Positions 38,201 to 46,239 of a stretch of DNA of 64,000 nt are shown piece by piece; position 1 is the stretch's first letter; the number at the start of each line of letters is the position of its first letter. The stretch covers positions 1,612,001-1,676,000 of the forward strand of contig NZ_CP011803.1 in NCBI RefSeq assembly GCF_001038625.1, given 5' to 3'. Source of the DNA: Clostridium carboxidivorans P7. Its GTDB lineage: Bacteria; Bacillota; Clostridia; Clostridiales; Clostridiaceae. Made by a program: the position numbers and the translations under genes. The notes beneath the pieces were generated by a model. The model saw only the letters and a list, made by a program, of their open reading frames with translations, ran no database searches and was not told the origin of the DNA.

Positions 38201-38934
38201 CGGATAAGGAAAGAGATATTAAATCTTTTATATCCTTTGCAGTAGGTTGTATGTTTGGAAGATATTCTGCCCATAAAAAAGAGCTTATTTGTAATGAAAG
38301 CATAGATGATAGTATTATTATTCCAATAACAGAAGAAGAATGTTTTGAGGATGATATAGTTTTAAGATTCATTAATTTTGTTAAAGCTTTGTATGGCAAA
38401 GAAACTTTAAATGAAAATTTGGACTTTATTGCAGATTCTATAGGAAGAAAATCCTTTGAAACTTCAAAGCAGTGTATAAAAAGATATTTTTTAAGAGAGT
38501 TTTATAAAGATCATTTAAAGATATATAAGAAAAAACCTATTTATTGGCTATTAAAATCTGGTAAAAATGAAGGTTTTAGTGCATTAATATATATGCATAG
38601 GTATAATGAAAATATTATACAAAGTGTTAGGACAAATTATATTCATTTAATTATAGAAAAGTATACAAAACAAATGAATAAGTTAAATATTATAGTTTCT
38701 TCAGAAGATTATTCAAGTAAGAATGTAAATAGTGCAAAGAAAGATATTGAAAAAATTTCTAAAAAAATAGAAGAATGTAAGGAGTATGAAAAATTTTTAG
38801 AATATTTATCAGCTAGGAAAGTGTCTATTGATTTAGATGATGGAATTAAAGCTAATTATGAAAAATTTCAGCAAATTAAGTTTATTAATTTCAAGGGAGT
38901 AGAAGTTAAAAAGGATTTATTTTTTAAGATATAA
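35209..38934 (+). CDS. pglX: PglX-type adenine-specific DNA methyltransferase (BREX-1-like), orphan
   Basis: A 1241-residue N6-adenine methyltransferase. The N-terminal region ([19 protein letters not shown]) and the [20 protein letters not shown] block match BREX-1 PglX. The SAM motif [15 protein letters not shown] is near residue 320 and the catalytic NPPYMG near 534. A long C-terminal target-recognition region follows. GAAAGG lies eight bases before the ATG. No brxA, brxB, brxC, pglZ or brxL is in the window. It either guards DNA alone, works as a type IIG-like enzyme, or serves the preceding trio. Confidence 0.9.
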   Translation: [1241 protein letters not shown]

Positions 38935-38973
38935 AATAAAATAGCCTTGAATTTAATCTTGGCTATTTTATTT
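38934..38973 (+). terminator. Terminator of the methyltransferase gene
   Basis: AAATAAAATAGCC (38934-38946) pairs perfectly with GGCTATTTTATTT (38961-38973), and the T-rich arm serves as release tract. Confidence 0.85.
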
Positions 38974-39019
38974 AGACTGAACTATATATGGGAATAAATA
39001 TAAATATTTATTAATGGAT

Positions 39020-39083
39020 AAGTTATTCTAAGGGTTAGAGAAATTTAGCATAGGAAAACTTTCACTTAAACTTAGAATAACTT
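39020..39083. repeat. 13-bp inverted repeat with 38-base loop
   Basis: AAGTTATTCTAAG (39020-39032) is repeated as its exact complement CTTAGAATAACTT (39071-39083). It lies in a 347-base gap before the spore protein gene. Just after it, AAAGGAG is followed by a four-codon frame (ATG AAT ATA TAG, 39104-39115). No gene is otherwise seen in this gap. Confidence 0.7.
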
Positions 39084-39282
39084 TATAAAGGAGTTATTAC
39101 ATAATGAATATATAGTAAAGTTTAACCACGTGAGAGTTTTTTATACATAAAAATATTAAAATATTTTTTTTGAAAAAGTTTTCTATTTTTACATATAGTT
39201 TAATAGGGTAATAATATTAAAATTGAGCAAACTCTTACTACACACATAAATATATTAAATTTTTTATAAAGGAGATGTTTTT

Positions 39283-39483
39283 ATGTCAAACAATAGTAGT
39301 AATAGAGTTTTAGTACCAGAAGCTAAGGAAGGTTTAAATAGGTTTAAAATGGAATCAGCTAGAGAAGTAGGAGTAAACTTAAAGGATGGGTACAATGGAG
39401 ATTTAACAGCAAGAGAAGCTGGTTCAATAGGTGGAAACATGGTTAAGAAAATGGTAGAAGCATACGAAAAAGGATTAGAGTAA
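39283..39483 (+). CDS. Alpha/beta-type small acid-soluble spore protein
   Basis: Coats and protects DNA in the dormant spore. The 66-residue protein has the conserved first helix around RFKMESAREVGV, which contains the germination protease cleavage region, and the second conserved block DGYNGDLTAREAGSIGGNMV. AAAGGAG precedes the ATG. Forespore (sigma-G) expression is expected from the family, but I could not assign a confident -35/-10 pair. This gene shows that the organism forms spores. Confidence 0.95.
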   Translation: MSNNSSNRVLVPEAKEGLNRFKMESAREVGVNLKDGYNGDLTAREAGSIGGNMVKKMVEAYEKGLE

Positions 39484-39561
39484 ATAAAATGCTTTTACTA
39501 ATAAATTAAAGGACTTTATTAAGGTAGACCTATATTTATAATTTTTAATAAATATACAAAT

Positions 39562-39601
39562 AGGGATTAGTACTATAAAGTTAATTTTAGTACTAATCCC
39601 T
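39562..39601. terminator. Terminator between convergent genes
   Basis: AGGGATTAGTACTA (39562-39575) pairs perfectly with TAGTACTAATCCCT (39588-39601), followed by TTATTT. It can serve both the spore protein gene and the oxidoreductase operon. Confidence 0.85.
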
Positions 39602-39632
39602 TTATTTAATTACTATTAGCGATGTTTCTAAT

Positions 39633-40868
39633 TTATTTAGAAACTAATTTGTAATTATATTGACCATCTAAATCTACGTTATAGAAATCAGAATAATCGA
39701 TATCAAATATATTTTTATGAATGTGCTCTATATTTATTTTATTTTTTATTAATTCTCCTAAAACTCCGCAGTAGGATATATCTCCAATCAGTAATGCACC
39801 ATAAATTATTCCATCCTTATGAATTATTTTCTTGTAAATTCCTTGTCCTTCAATTATATCTACATCATAAGTATTATCCGGAGGATTTACATTTCCAAGG
39901 GAAACGCATTCTAAACCAAGTAAATTCATTGAATTTTTCATGCCGAAGTTGTCAGTTAAATCTTTGTTATTACCTGACATATTAAAGGCTGCAGTAATAC
40001 CTTGTTTTACAGCTATAGGCCATATTGGTGCAGTAAAGGTTACATCACCAGCAGCATATATGTCTGGTGCATTGGTTTTACAGTATTTATCTACTACAAT
40101 TCCTTTTTCAACCTTTATCATATTATCCTTTATAAAATTTATATTAGGTCTAACTCCAGCTGCAACTATTATCATATCGCAGTCTAAAGTGGTTGAATCA
40201 GATAATACTGCCTTGTGTGCATAGCCACTTTCATTTAAAATAACTTCCTCCAATTTAACAGAAGTAAAAAGGTCAATATTTTTTTCCTTTAAAAGTTTTT
40301 CATATATAGAGGAGGCTTTTTTATCTAATTGAAGTGGGAGAAGTCTATCGCCCATTTCCACAATTGAAATTTTAATGTTTTTTCTCATAATACCTAAAAC
40401 TGCATCCACTCCAACAAGACCTGCACCAAGTATCACCACATTTTTTGCATTTTTAAGTGTATTTTCTATGGCAGTGACATCTTCAAAGTTTCTAAGAGAA
40501 TATACTCCTTTAGCTTCTCTTAAATTTTTAACAGGAGGAATGAAGGATGAAGCTCCAGAGGCTATGAGCAACTTATCAAATTTATAACTAGTTTTATCTT
40601 CAACTAATACTTTTTTATTGTCTATATCAATATTAGAAACTGCTGCATTTTTAATCCAGTTAATATTATATTTTTCAAAGAAATCTTCCTCTATAAAACT
40701 TAACTCTTTTAATGTTCTGCTTCCATCTAGTGCTCTATGAAGCATACATCTAGAGTAAACAGAGTCATCTTTTGAAATAATTGTTATTTCACTATCTTTG
40801 TCAAGATTTCTCAAGGTTTTAGCAGCATTTATTCCAGCAGCACTGGCACCTATTATTAAATATTGCAT
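39633..40868 (-). CDS. FAD-dependent NAD(P)H oxidoreductase of the CO dehydrogenase cluster
   Basis: Flavoprotein of 411 residues in the NirB/rubredoxin reductase group. The FAD Rossmann motif IIGASAAGINAAKTL is at the N-terminus and the NAD(P)-binding VILGAGLVGVDAVLG near residue 150. IYAAGDVTF, which contacts FAD, is near 270. The ATG at 40868 overlaps the ferredoxin gene end by 13 bases and AGGAGG lies inside that gene, so the two are coupled. In C. ljungdahlii the same three genes occur together. The flavoprotein probably passes electrons from CO via CooF to NAD(P)+. Confidence 0.9.
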   Translation of the reverse strand: MQYLIIGASAAGINAAKTLRNLDKDSEITIISKDDSVYSRCMLHRALDGSRTLKELSFIEEDFFEKYNINWIKNAAVSNIDIDNKKVLVEDKTSYKFDKLLIASGASSFIPPVKNLREAKGVYSLRNFEDVTAIENTLKNAKNVVILGAGLVGVDAVLGIMRKNIKISIVEMGDRLLPLQLDKKASSIYEKLLKEKNIDLFTSVKLEEVILNESGYAHKAVLSDSTTLDCDMIIVAAGVRPNINFIKDNMIKVEKGIVVDKYCKTNAPDIYAAGDVTFTAPIWPIAVKQGITAAFNMSGNNKDLTDNFGMKNSMNLLGLECVSLGNVNPPDNTYDVDIIEGQGIYKKIIHKDGIIYGALLIGDISYCGVLGELIKNKINIEHIHKNIFDIDYSDFYNVDLDGQYNYKLVSK

Positions 40869-41320
40869 AAGTCGCCATCCTCCTTTTCTAAATAAATTGC
40901 ACCTGTTGGACAATTTTCAACACATCTTGGAATTTCTTTATTAGTACACAGGTCGCATTTTATTATTTTGCTCTTAGTTTTAGAATCAGGCTTTAAAACT
41001 CCATAAGGGCAGGACATGACACACATAAAGCAGCTGGCACATTTATTTTCATCATAGGATACTATGCCACTTTCGGGATCTTTAGTCATTGCTCCGCTCA
41101 TACAAGTCATAACACATTCAGGCTCATCACAATGACGACAGAAAATAGGAAATTTATTACCTTTTTCATCTAAGGATATATGATTCCTGCTTTCAAGAGA
41201 AGTATCTTCTAAATCCAAATCTAAAAATGATTTTCCGTTTTCATTATGTTCTGACATGCAAGCTAAGGTACAATTTAAACATCCTGTACATAGGTCCTTA
41301 TTTATCATTATCCTTTTCAT
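40856..41320 (-). CDS. cooF: CooF-like polyferredoxin subunit
   Basis: Electron carrier of 154 residues with four cysteine clusters for four [4Fe-4S] centres: CTGCLNCTLAC, CRHCDEPECVMTC, CASCFMCVMSC and CDLCTNKEIPRCVENC. This is the DMSO reductase B/HycB-like ferredoxin pattern of CooF. The ATG at 41320 is favoured because GGAAGG sits eight bases upstream. A GTG at 41329 lies in that RBS. It probably takes electrons from CooS and hands them to the overlapping flavoprotein gene's product. Confidence 0.93.
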   Translation of the reverse strand: MKRIMINKDLCTGCLNCTLACMSEHNENGKSFLDLDLEDTSLESRNHISLDEKGNKFPIFCRHCDEPECVMTCMSGAMTKDPESGIVSYDENKCASCFMCVMSCPYGVLKPDSKTKSKIIKCDLCTNKEIPRCVENCPTGAIYLEKEDGDLCNI

Positions 41321-41341
41321 AAAGCACACCTTCCAATCTAC

Positions 41342-43219
41342 TTAACTAAGTCCTAAACTTTGTCTACGTTTAAGTATGATTTGTTCTAGCTCATCTGCGG
41401 CTTTTATTATGTCATCTTCTATTATTAATTTTCCACCTGTAAGGCTTTCCATATCTTCTGTAAGAACTTTTGTTACAACTTTACTTCCACCTATGAAAGG
41501 AGATGAACCAAGATGAAGAGGAAGTCCAAGTGCAAGTCCAAAACATCCATCTGCTAGTGCTTGTTCTTCAAGCCATTGAGGTGCAGAAAGTACAAGAGGA
41601 AGTTGAGGTATATCTATTTTTAAATATTCTGCTAGTTCTTTTGCTACAATTTCTAATCTTCCTATAGCAAGACATGGACCAAAGTTTAAAACAGGTGGTA
41701 CGCCAAGAGTTTTACATACTTCTTTTAAACTATCGCCTGCAAGTTCAGCTGCTGATGGTGACATTAATCCTACATTTTCAAGACCACCACTGGAGCATCC
41801 TGCAGAAAGTACAATTATGTTTCTCTTTATAAGTTCTTTTGCAAGTTCTACTGTAAATATATCATGACCTTTAGTTGTTAAATTTGAACAACCTACTATT
41901 CCTGCCACACCTTTTATTTTTCCAGCAGCAATTAAGTCTACTAGAGCTTTCCAGTTTCCACCTAAAAATGCTTTAAGAGAAGTTTCGCTTACACCTGTTA
42001 TTACATCATCAAAACCATGATCTTTTGGAACGTTCATTTTAACTTGAGCTCTTCTTGTTTTATAACTTTCAAGAGCTTTGTCTATTACATAATTGCTTAT
42101 TTTTTCTCTATCTTCAAAAGAGTATTCAAAATAATCTGCGTTAGCTTTTTTAGCAACTTCATCTAGGCATATCATTTTAACCATGAATTCATCTGCTATA
42201 GGTTCAATTCCAGGAAGAGTACAGTTGAATTCTGATACTATTGCATCTATACCTCCAGTAGCTATTAAAGCTTCACTTGTAAAGTTATTTCCAGCATGTC
42301 CTGAAAATACTTCATCATAGTGTTTTCCTCTGAGTTGTAAATCCTGACCTACACAAGTACATCCAACTAACTTGAAGCCTTTAGCTCCAACTTCCTTAGC
42401 TTTTTGCACTACTTCAGGTTTTATAAGTTCTTCTTCTAAGTGTGATATTATAGATTGTTGGTGTCCTGTTATCATTAAATTTATATAATCCGTATCTACA
42501 ACCTTAAAACCAACTTTTGCAGCTCTTATTGCTGGTTCGCCTAAAACTATGTCATTTAACAAATTAGTCAAAGTAAGTCCATATACACCAGTGGATATTC
42601 CAAGTTTTAAACAATTTAAAAGCATATCTACAGGATCACTGTTTAAATTTGTAGACGTTTTTACAACTGCATCAAAAACTTCTGATTTAGCTCCTCCAGG
42701 CATTATGTTTAACTTGTTCCAATTTTCAAGTCTAGGAGCATATCCTATCTTGTTTACTATGTCCATTTTTTCAAATTTTGGTTTATATAAATCTTTTAGT
42801 ACTTCTTCAGCTACGAGTACTGCTTTTTTATGAGGATCAGTTTCTGTTATGCCAAATTGTTCTGCCAGTGTATTAAGTGCGTTGATTCCTTTTATTTCTC
42901 CACCAGTTTCACCTATGGATTTTACATTTCTAGCTGTAGTTTCTACTACATGAATATAACATCCAGAACCTGCAGCTACAGCCCTTAATAAGTTTCTAGC
43001 AACTATTGTATCAGCATTAGCACCGCATATTCCCTTTGGAGAATTAGGAGTTATTCTGCAGGGACCATTAGAACATAACTTACAACAGACTCCAAGTTGT
43101 CCAAAACCACATTTAATCTTTTGATTTTCTACTCTGTGATGAGAAGTTTCTACATCTAAGGAGCTTATAAAATTTTCTAATACAGCATCTGCTGATTTAC
43201 AAGTTTTGTTATTTGACAT
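41342..43219 (-). CDS. cooS: Anaerobic carbon monoxide dehydrogenase catalytic subunit
   Basis: Ni-Fe-S enzyme interconverting CO and CO2, 625 residues. C37 and C45 would ligate the intersubunit D-cluster, and C46, C49, C54 and C65 the B-cluster. C-cluster ligands are recognisable in GHQQS, SEFNCTLPG, VAGIVGCSN, LSAGCSSGG and FGPCLAIGR. No acetyl-CoA synthase or cooC maturation gene accompanies it here, so the monofunctional form is inferred. A GGAGG site precedes the ATG. The promoter is consensus-like and carries a palindrome. Confidence 0.96.
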   Translation of the reverse strand: MSNNKTCKSADAVLENFISSLDVETSHHRVENQKIKCGFGQLGVCCKLCSNGPCRITPNSPKGICGANADTIVARNLLRAVAAGSGCYIHVVETTARNVKSIGETGGEIKGINALNTLAEQFGITETDPHKKAVLVAEEVLKDLYKPKFEKMDIVNKIGYAPRLENWNKLNIMPGGAKSEVFDAVVKTSTNLNSDPVDMLLNCLKLGISTGVYGLTLTNLLNDIVLGEPAIRAAKVGFKVVDTDYINLMITGHQQSIISHLEEELIKPEVVQKAKEVGAKGFKLVGCTCVGQDLQLRGKHYDEVFSGHAGNNFTSEALIATGGIDAIVSEFNCTLPGIEPIADEFMVKMICLDEVAKKANADYFEYSFEDREKISNYVIDKALESYKTRRAQVKMNVPKDHGFDDVITGVSETSLKAFLGGNWKALVDLIAAGKIKGVAGIVGCSNLTTKGHDIFTVELAKELIKRNIIVLSAGCSSGGLENVGLMSPSAAELAGDSLKEVCKTLGVPPVLNFGPCLAIGRLEIVAKELAEYLKIDIPQLPLVLSAPQWLEEQALADGCFGLALGLPLHLGSSPFIGGSKVVTKVLTEDMESLTGGKLIIEDDIIKAADELEQIILKRRQSLGLS

Positions 43220-43295
43220 TATAAAACCTCCAAATATAATTTATTAATACTACTTATTGTTTAGTATTTTTTGTTTTAAGATATATGTAACTTAC

Positions 43296-43347
43296 AAATA
43301 GTATTTATCCATAGGATAAATATAAACTATTTCCTGATTCTTGTCAA
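43296..43347 (-). promoter_or_regulatory. Promoter and palindromic operator of the cooS operon
   Basis: On the minus strand TTGACA (43347-43342), a 17-base spacer and TATATT (43324-43319). A dyad ATTTATCC-N3-GGATAAAT (43303-43321) overlaps the -10 and start region, and AAATAGT/ACTATTT (43296-43302, 43326-43332) extends it imperfectly outward. The position suits a repressor. I do not recognise the regulator. Confidence 0.65.
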
Positions 43348-43383
43348 TATAACAATATTAATTAACGTAAATATTAGATAAAA

Positions 43384-43412
43384 TTACATATAATATGATT
43401 GTGTGATATAAT
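43384..43412 (+). promoter_or_regulatory. Promoter of the DEAD-box helicase genes
   Basis: TTACAT (43384-43389), a 17-base spacer and TATAAT (43407-43412) with an extended TG two bases upstream. The leader is about 55 bases. Confidence 0.65.
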
Positions 43413-43472
43413 AGTAAAGCTATATGTGAAAGAATTTTAAAAGTGGATATAATAAGAAAGGAAAATATTAAT

Positions 43473-44915
43473 ATGAGTGAAATAAAATTTGAAGATTTTA
43501 GATTAGGGCAGGATATACTAAAATCCATTAAAAATATAGGATATAAGAAACCTTCTAAGGTTCAACAACAAGTAATACCTTTAATTCTGCAAGGAAAAGA
43601 TGTTATAGTAAAGTCTCAAACTGGAAGTGGAAAAACTGCTGCCTTTGCTATTCCTATATGTGAACATATGGAAATAGAAGAAAATGATGCTCAGGCCTTA
43701 ATACTAACTCCAACTAGAGAACTGGCAGTTCAGATAAAAGAAGACATAAGTAACATAGGGAGATTTAAAAGAATTAGATGTTCAGCTATTTTTGGTAAAC
43801 AGCCTATGGATACACAAAAGAAAGAATTAAAACAGAGGGTACATATAATAGTTGGAACTCCAGGAAGAACTTTAGATCACATAAAAAGAGGAAATATGAA
43901 TTTACAAAATATAAAATTTTTAATTTTAGATGAAGCTGATGAAATGCTCAATATGGGATTCATAGAAGAAGTAAGTGAAATTATAGAAAATATTCCTGTA
44001 AGTAGACAAAATATGCTTTTTTCAGCTACTATGCCTGAGGCTATAGAAAATTTATCAAAAAAATACATGAAAAATCCAGCTAAAGTAGAAATAACCCCAG
44101 AAAAACTTACAGTAGATAACATAGAACAAAAATGTTATATTATAGAAGAGAATAACAAATTTTCTTTACTTAGAAATTTACTTTATATTGAGAATCCAGA
44201 TACTGCAATAGTATTTTGTAGAACAAAGAATAATGTGGATTACGTTACAAGTAGAATGAAAGCAGAAAAATACTCTTGTGATAAAATACATGGTGGAATG
44301 CTTCAAAATGAAAGATTAGATACAATGAATAGTTTTAAAATGGGAGAATTTAGATTCCTTATAGCTACAGATGTAGCTGCTAGAGGTATTGATATAGATA
44401 ATGTTACTCATGTAATAAATTATGATTTGCCTATGGAGAAAGAAAGCTATATTCACAGAATAGGAAGAACTGGTAGAGCAGGAAATAAAGGTACTGCTAT
44501 AACATTTTCTACTCCTAATGAAGATAGATTTTTAAGTGAAATAGAAGATTATATACAAATGGAAATACCAAAGTGTGAACTTCCAACAGAAAAAGATGCA
44601 AATCAAAATAAAGAAGCTTTTTTAAGTAAAAACAAAATAAAACCGCTTAAAAAGGGAAAAACTGCAGATTTAAACAGTGAGATAACAAAGATATACATAA
44701 ATGCAGGAAAGAAAAAGAAGATTAGACCGGGAGATATAGTAGGAGCTATTTCAAATTCTACTGGACTTAGTGCAGAAGTAATAGGAGTTATAGATATTCA
44801 TGACACTCACTCTTATATTGATATACTAGAAGGAAATGGTGAGAAGGTATTAAAGGCTCTTAGTGAGGGCACTATTAAAGGTAAAAAAGTTAAAGTAGAA
44901 TTAGCTAGTAAATAA
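43473..44915 (+). CDS. dbpA: DEAD-box RNA helicase with DbpA RNA-binding domain
   Basis: ATP-dependent RNA helicase of 480 residues. The motifs SQTGSGKTAAFAIP, PTRELAVQ, DEADEMLNMGF, SAT, ARGIDID and HRIGRTGRAG are complete. The C-terminal 75 residues (from KIYINAGKKKKIRPGDIVGAI) form the DbpA/YxiN RNA-binding domain, which targets hairpin 92 of 23S rRNA. A role in 50S subunit assembly is therefore likely. The ATG at 43473 has AAGAAAGGA upstream and replaces an in-frame ATG ten codons earlier. A second helicase gene follows after 17 bases. Confidence 0.93.
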   Translation: MSEIKFEDFRLGQDILKSIKNIGYKKPSKVQQQVIPLILQGKDVIVKSQTGSGKTAAFAIPICEHMEIEENDAQALILTPTRELAVQIKEDISNIGRFKRIRCSAIFGKQPMDTQKKELKQRVHIIVGTPGRTLDHIKRGNMNLQNIKFLILDEADEMLNMGFIEEVSEIIENIPVSRQNMLFSATMPEAIENLSKKYMKNPAKVEITPEKLTVDNIEQKCYIIEENNKFSLLRNLLYIENPDTAIVFCRTKNNVDYVTSRMKAEKYSCDKIHGGMLQNERLDTMNSFKMGEFRFLIATDVAARGIDIDNVTHVINYDLPMEKESYIHRIGRTGRAGNKGTAITFSTPNEDRFLSEIEDYIQMEIPKCELPTEKDANQNKEAFLSKNKIKPLKKGKTADLNSEITKIYINAGKKKKIRPGDIVGAISNSTGLSAEVIGVIDIHDTHSYIDILEGNGEKVLKALSEGTIKGKKVKVELASK

Positions 44916-44932
44916 AAAGGAGTTAAAAACAC

Positions 44933-46081
44933 ATGACAAAAACTTTATTTAAAGAATTAGGTATAAATGAAAAAATAACAGAAGGTTTAAAAAAAGAAGG
45001 CATTGAATATGCAACAGAAATACAAGTGGAGGCAATTCCACAGGCTATTTTGAACAAGGATATAGTAGGGGAAGCAGAAACAGGCAGCGGAAAAACTTTA
45101 GCTTATTTAGCTCCTATATTTCAAAATATAGATACAAATAGTAAAGCAGTGCAGGCATTTATACTTACACCTACACATGAACTTGCAATACAGGTGAATG
45201 ATGTGATAAAAACTTTAGCTGAAGATTCAGAAATACCAGTTAAATCAGCGGCTATAATAGGAAATATAAATATAAAAAAACAAATAGAAAATTTAAAAAA
45301 CAATAAACCTCATATAGTAGTGGGATCTACGGGTAGAATACTTCAACTTATTAAGCTAAAAAAAATGAAAGCACATATGATAAAGACCATTGTAGTTGAT
45401 GAGGCAGATAAACTTTTAGATAAAAACAATGTAGAAGATGTTAAGGCTATAATAAAAACTACATTAAAGGATAGACAATTAATGTTTTTTTCAGCAACTA
45501 TAGATGAAAGAACTTTAGATGTAGCAAAAACTTTAATGAAAGAATATGAAGTTATAAGAACACAGGGAAAAACTTCTATGAATGAAAATATAGAACATAT
45601 GTGTTTTAAATGTGAGCAAAGAGATAAAATACTAATTTTAAGAAAGGTTTTTCACATATTAAATCCTAAAAAGGCTATTGTATTTGTAAATAAACCTGAT
45701 GAAATAGAAGTACTTACTGAAAAGCTAAATTATCATGGAATAAAATCAGAATCTATATACGGAACCGCAGATAAAGAAGTACGTAAAAGAGCTCTAGAAG
45801 ACTTCAAGGCAGGTAAAATTAATTTACTCGTAGCTTCTGATATAGCAGCTAGAGGTCTTGATATACAGGATGTAGAGTGCATTTTTAGCTACGATATACC
45901 AGAAGATACTGATAACTACCTTCACAGAGCAGGAAGAACAGCTAGAGCTGGTAAGGCTGGCAAATCTATATGTATATTTACAGATAGAGAGCAGAGTTTA
46001 ATTAAGCAATATGAGAAGACTTTTAATATAAAAATAAATCTAAAAGACATGTACAAAGGAAAAATAATAGAACGTAGGTAA
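44933..46081 (+). CDS. DEAD-box RNA helicase, short form
   Basis: A 382-residue helicase consisting of little more than the two RecA domains. AETGSGKTLAYLAP, PTHELAIQ (His replacing Arg of PTRELA), VVDEADKLL, FFSAT, ARGLDIQ and HRAGRTARAG are present. The C-terminus is short, without an RNA-binding extension. It resembles CshB-like proteins of Firmicutes. It follows dbpA in the same transcript and ends at a strong terminator. A ribosome or mRNA remodelling role is likely, perhaps in cold adaptation. Confidence 0.9.
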   Translation: MTKTLFKELGINEKITEGLKKEGIEYATEIQVEAIPQAILNKDIVGEAETGSGKTLAYLAPIFQNIDTNSKAVQAFILTPTHELAIQVNDVIKTLAEDSEIPVKSAAIIGNINIKKQIENLKNNKPHIVVGSTGRILQLIKLKKMKAHMIKTIVVDEADKLLDKNNVEDVKAIIKTTLKDRQLMFFSATIDERTLDVAKTLMKEYEVIRTQGKTSMNENIEHMCFKCEQRDKILILRKVFHILNPKKAIVFVNKPDEIEVLTEKLNYHGIKSESIYGTADKEVRKRALEDFKAGKINLLVASDIAARGLDIQDVECIFSYDIPEDTDNYLHRAGRTARAGKAGKSICIFTDREQSLIKQYEKTFNIKINLKDMYKGKIIERR

Positions 46082-46096
46082 AAATAATTTTGGTTA

Positions 46097-46138
46097 AATA
46101 ATCTCAGTGATGAAAAAGTCACTGGGATTATTTTTTTT
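46097..46138 (+). terminator. Rho-independent terminator of the helicase genes
   Basis: AATAATCTCAGTGA (46097-46110) pairs with TCACTGGGATTATT (46119-46132, one T-G pair), followed by a long T run. Confidence 0.92.
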
Positions 46139-46239
46139 AAATCCTTATAAAATCCTTAAAATTGATGTTTATAATAAATCATGAATTAAGACATTTTAAA
46201 AAATAATGTATTGATAGTTAAATGAGAGGATTGATAATA

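Noticed and set aside
35209-38934. Complete BREX system
   Set aside because: Only the methyltransferase is present. No pglZ, brxC, brxB, brxA or brxL homologue was seen in either direction.
39104-39115. Leader peptide MNI
   Set aside because: Too short to call as a gene. Kept only as an observation with the neighbouring hairpin.
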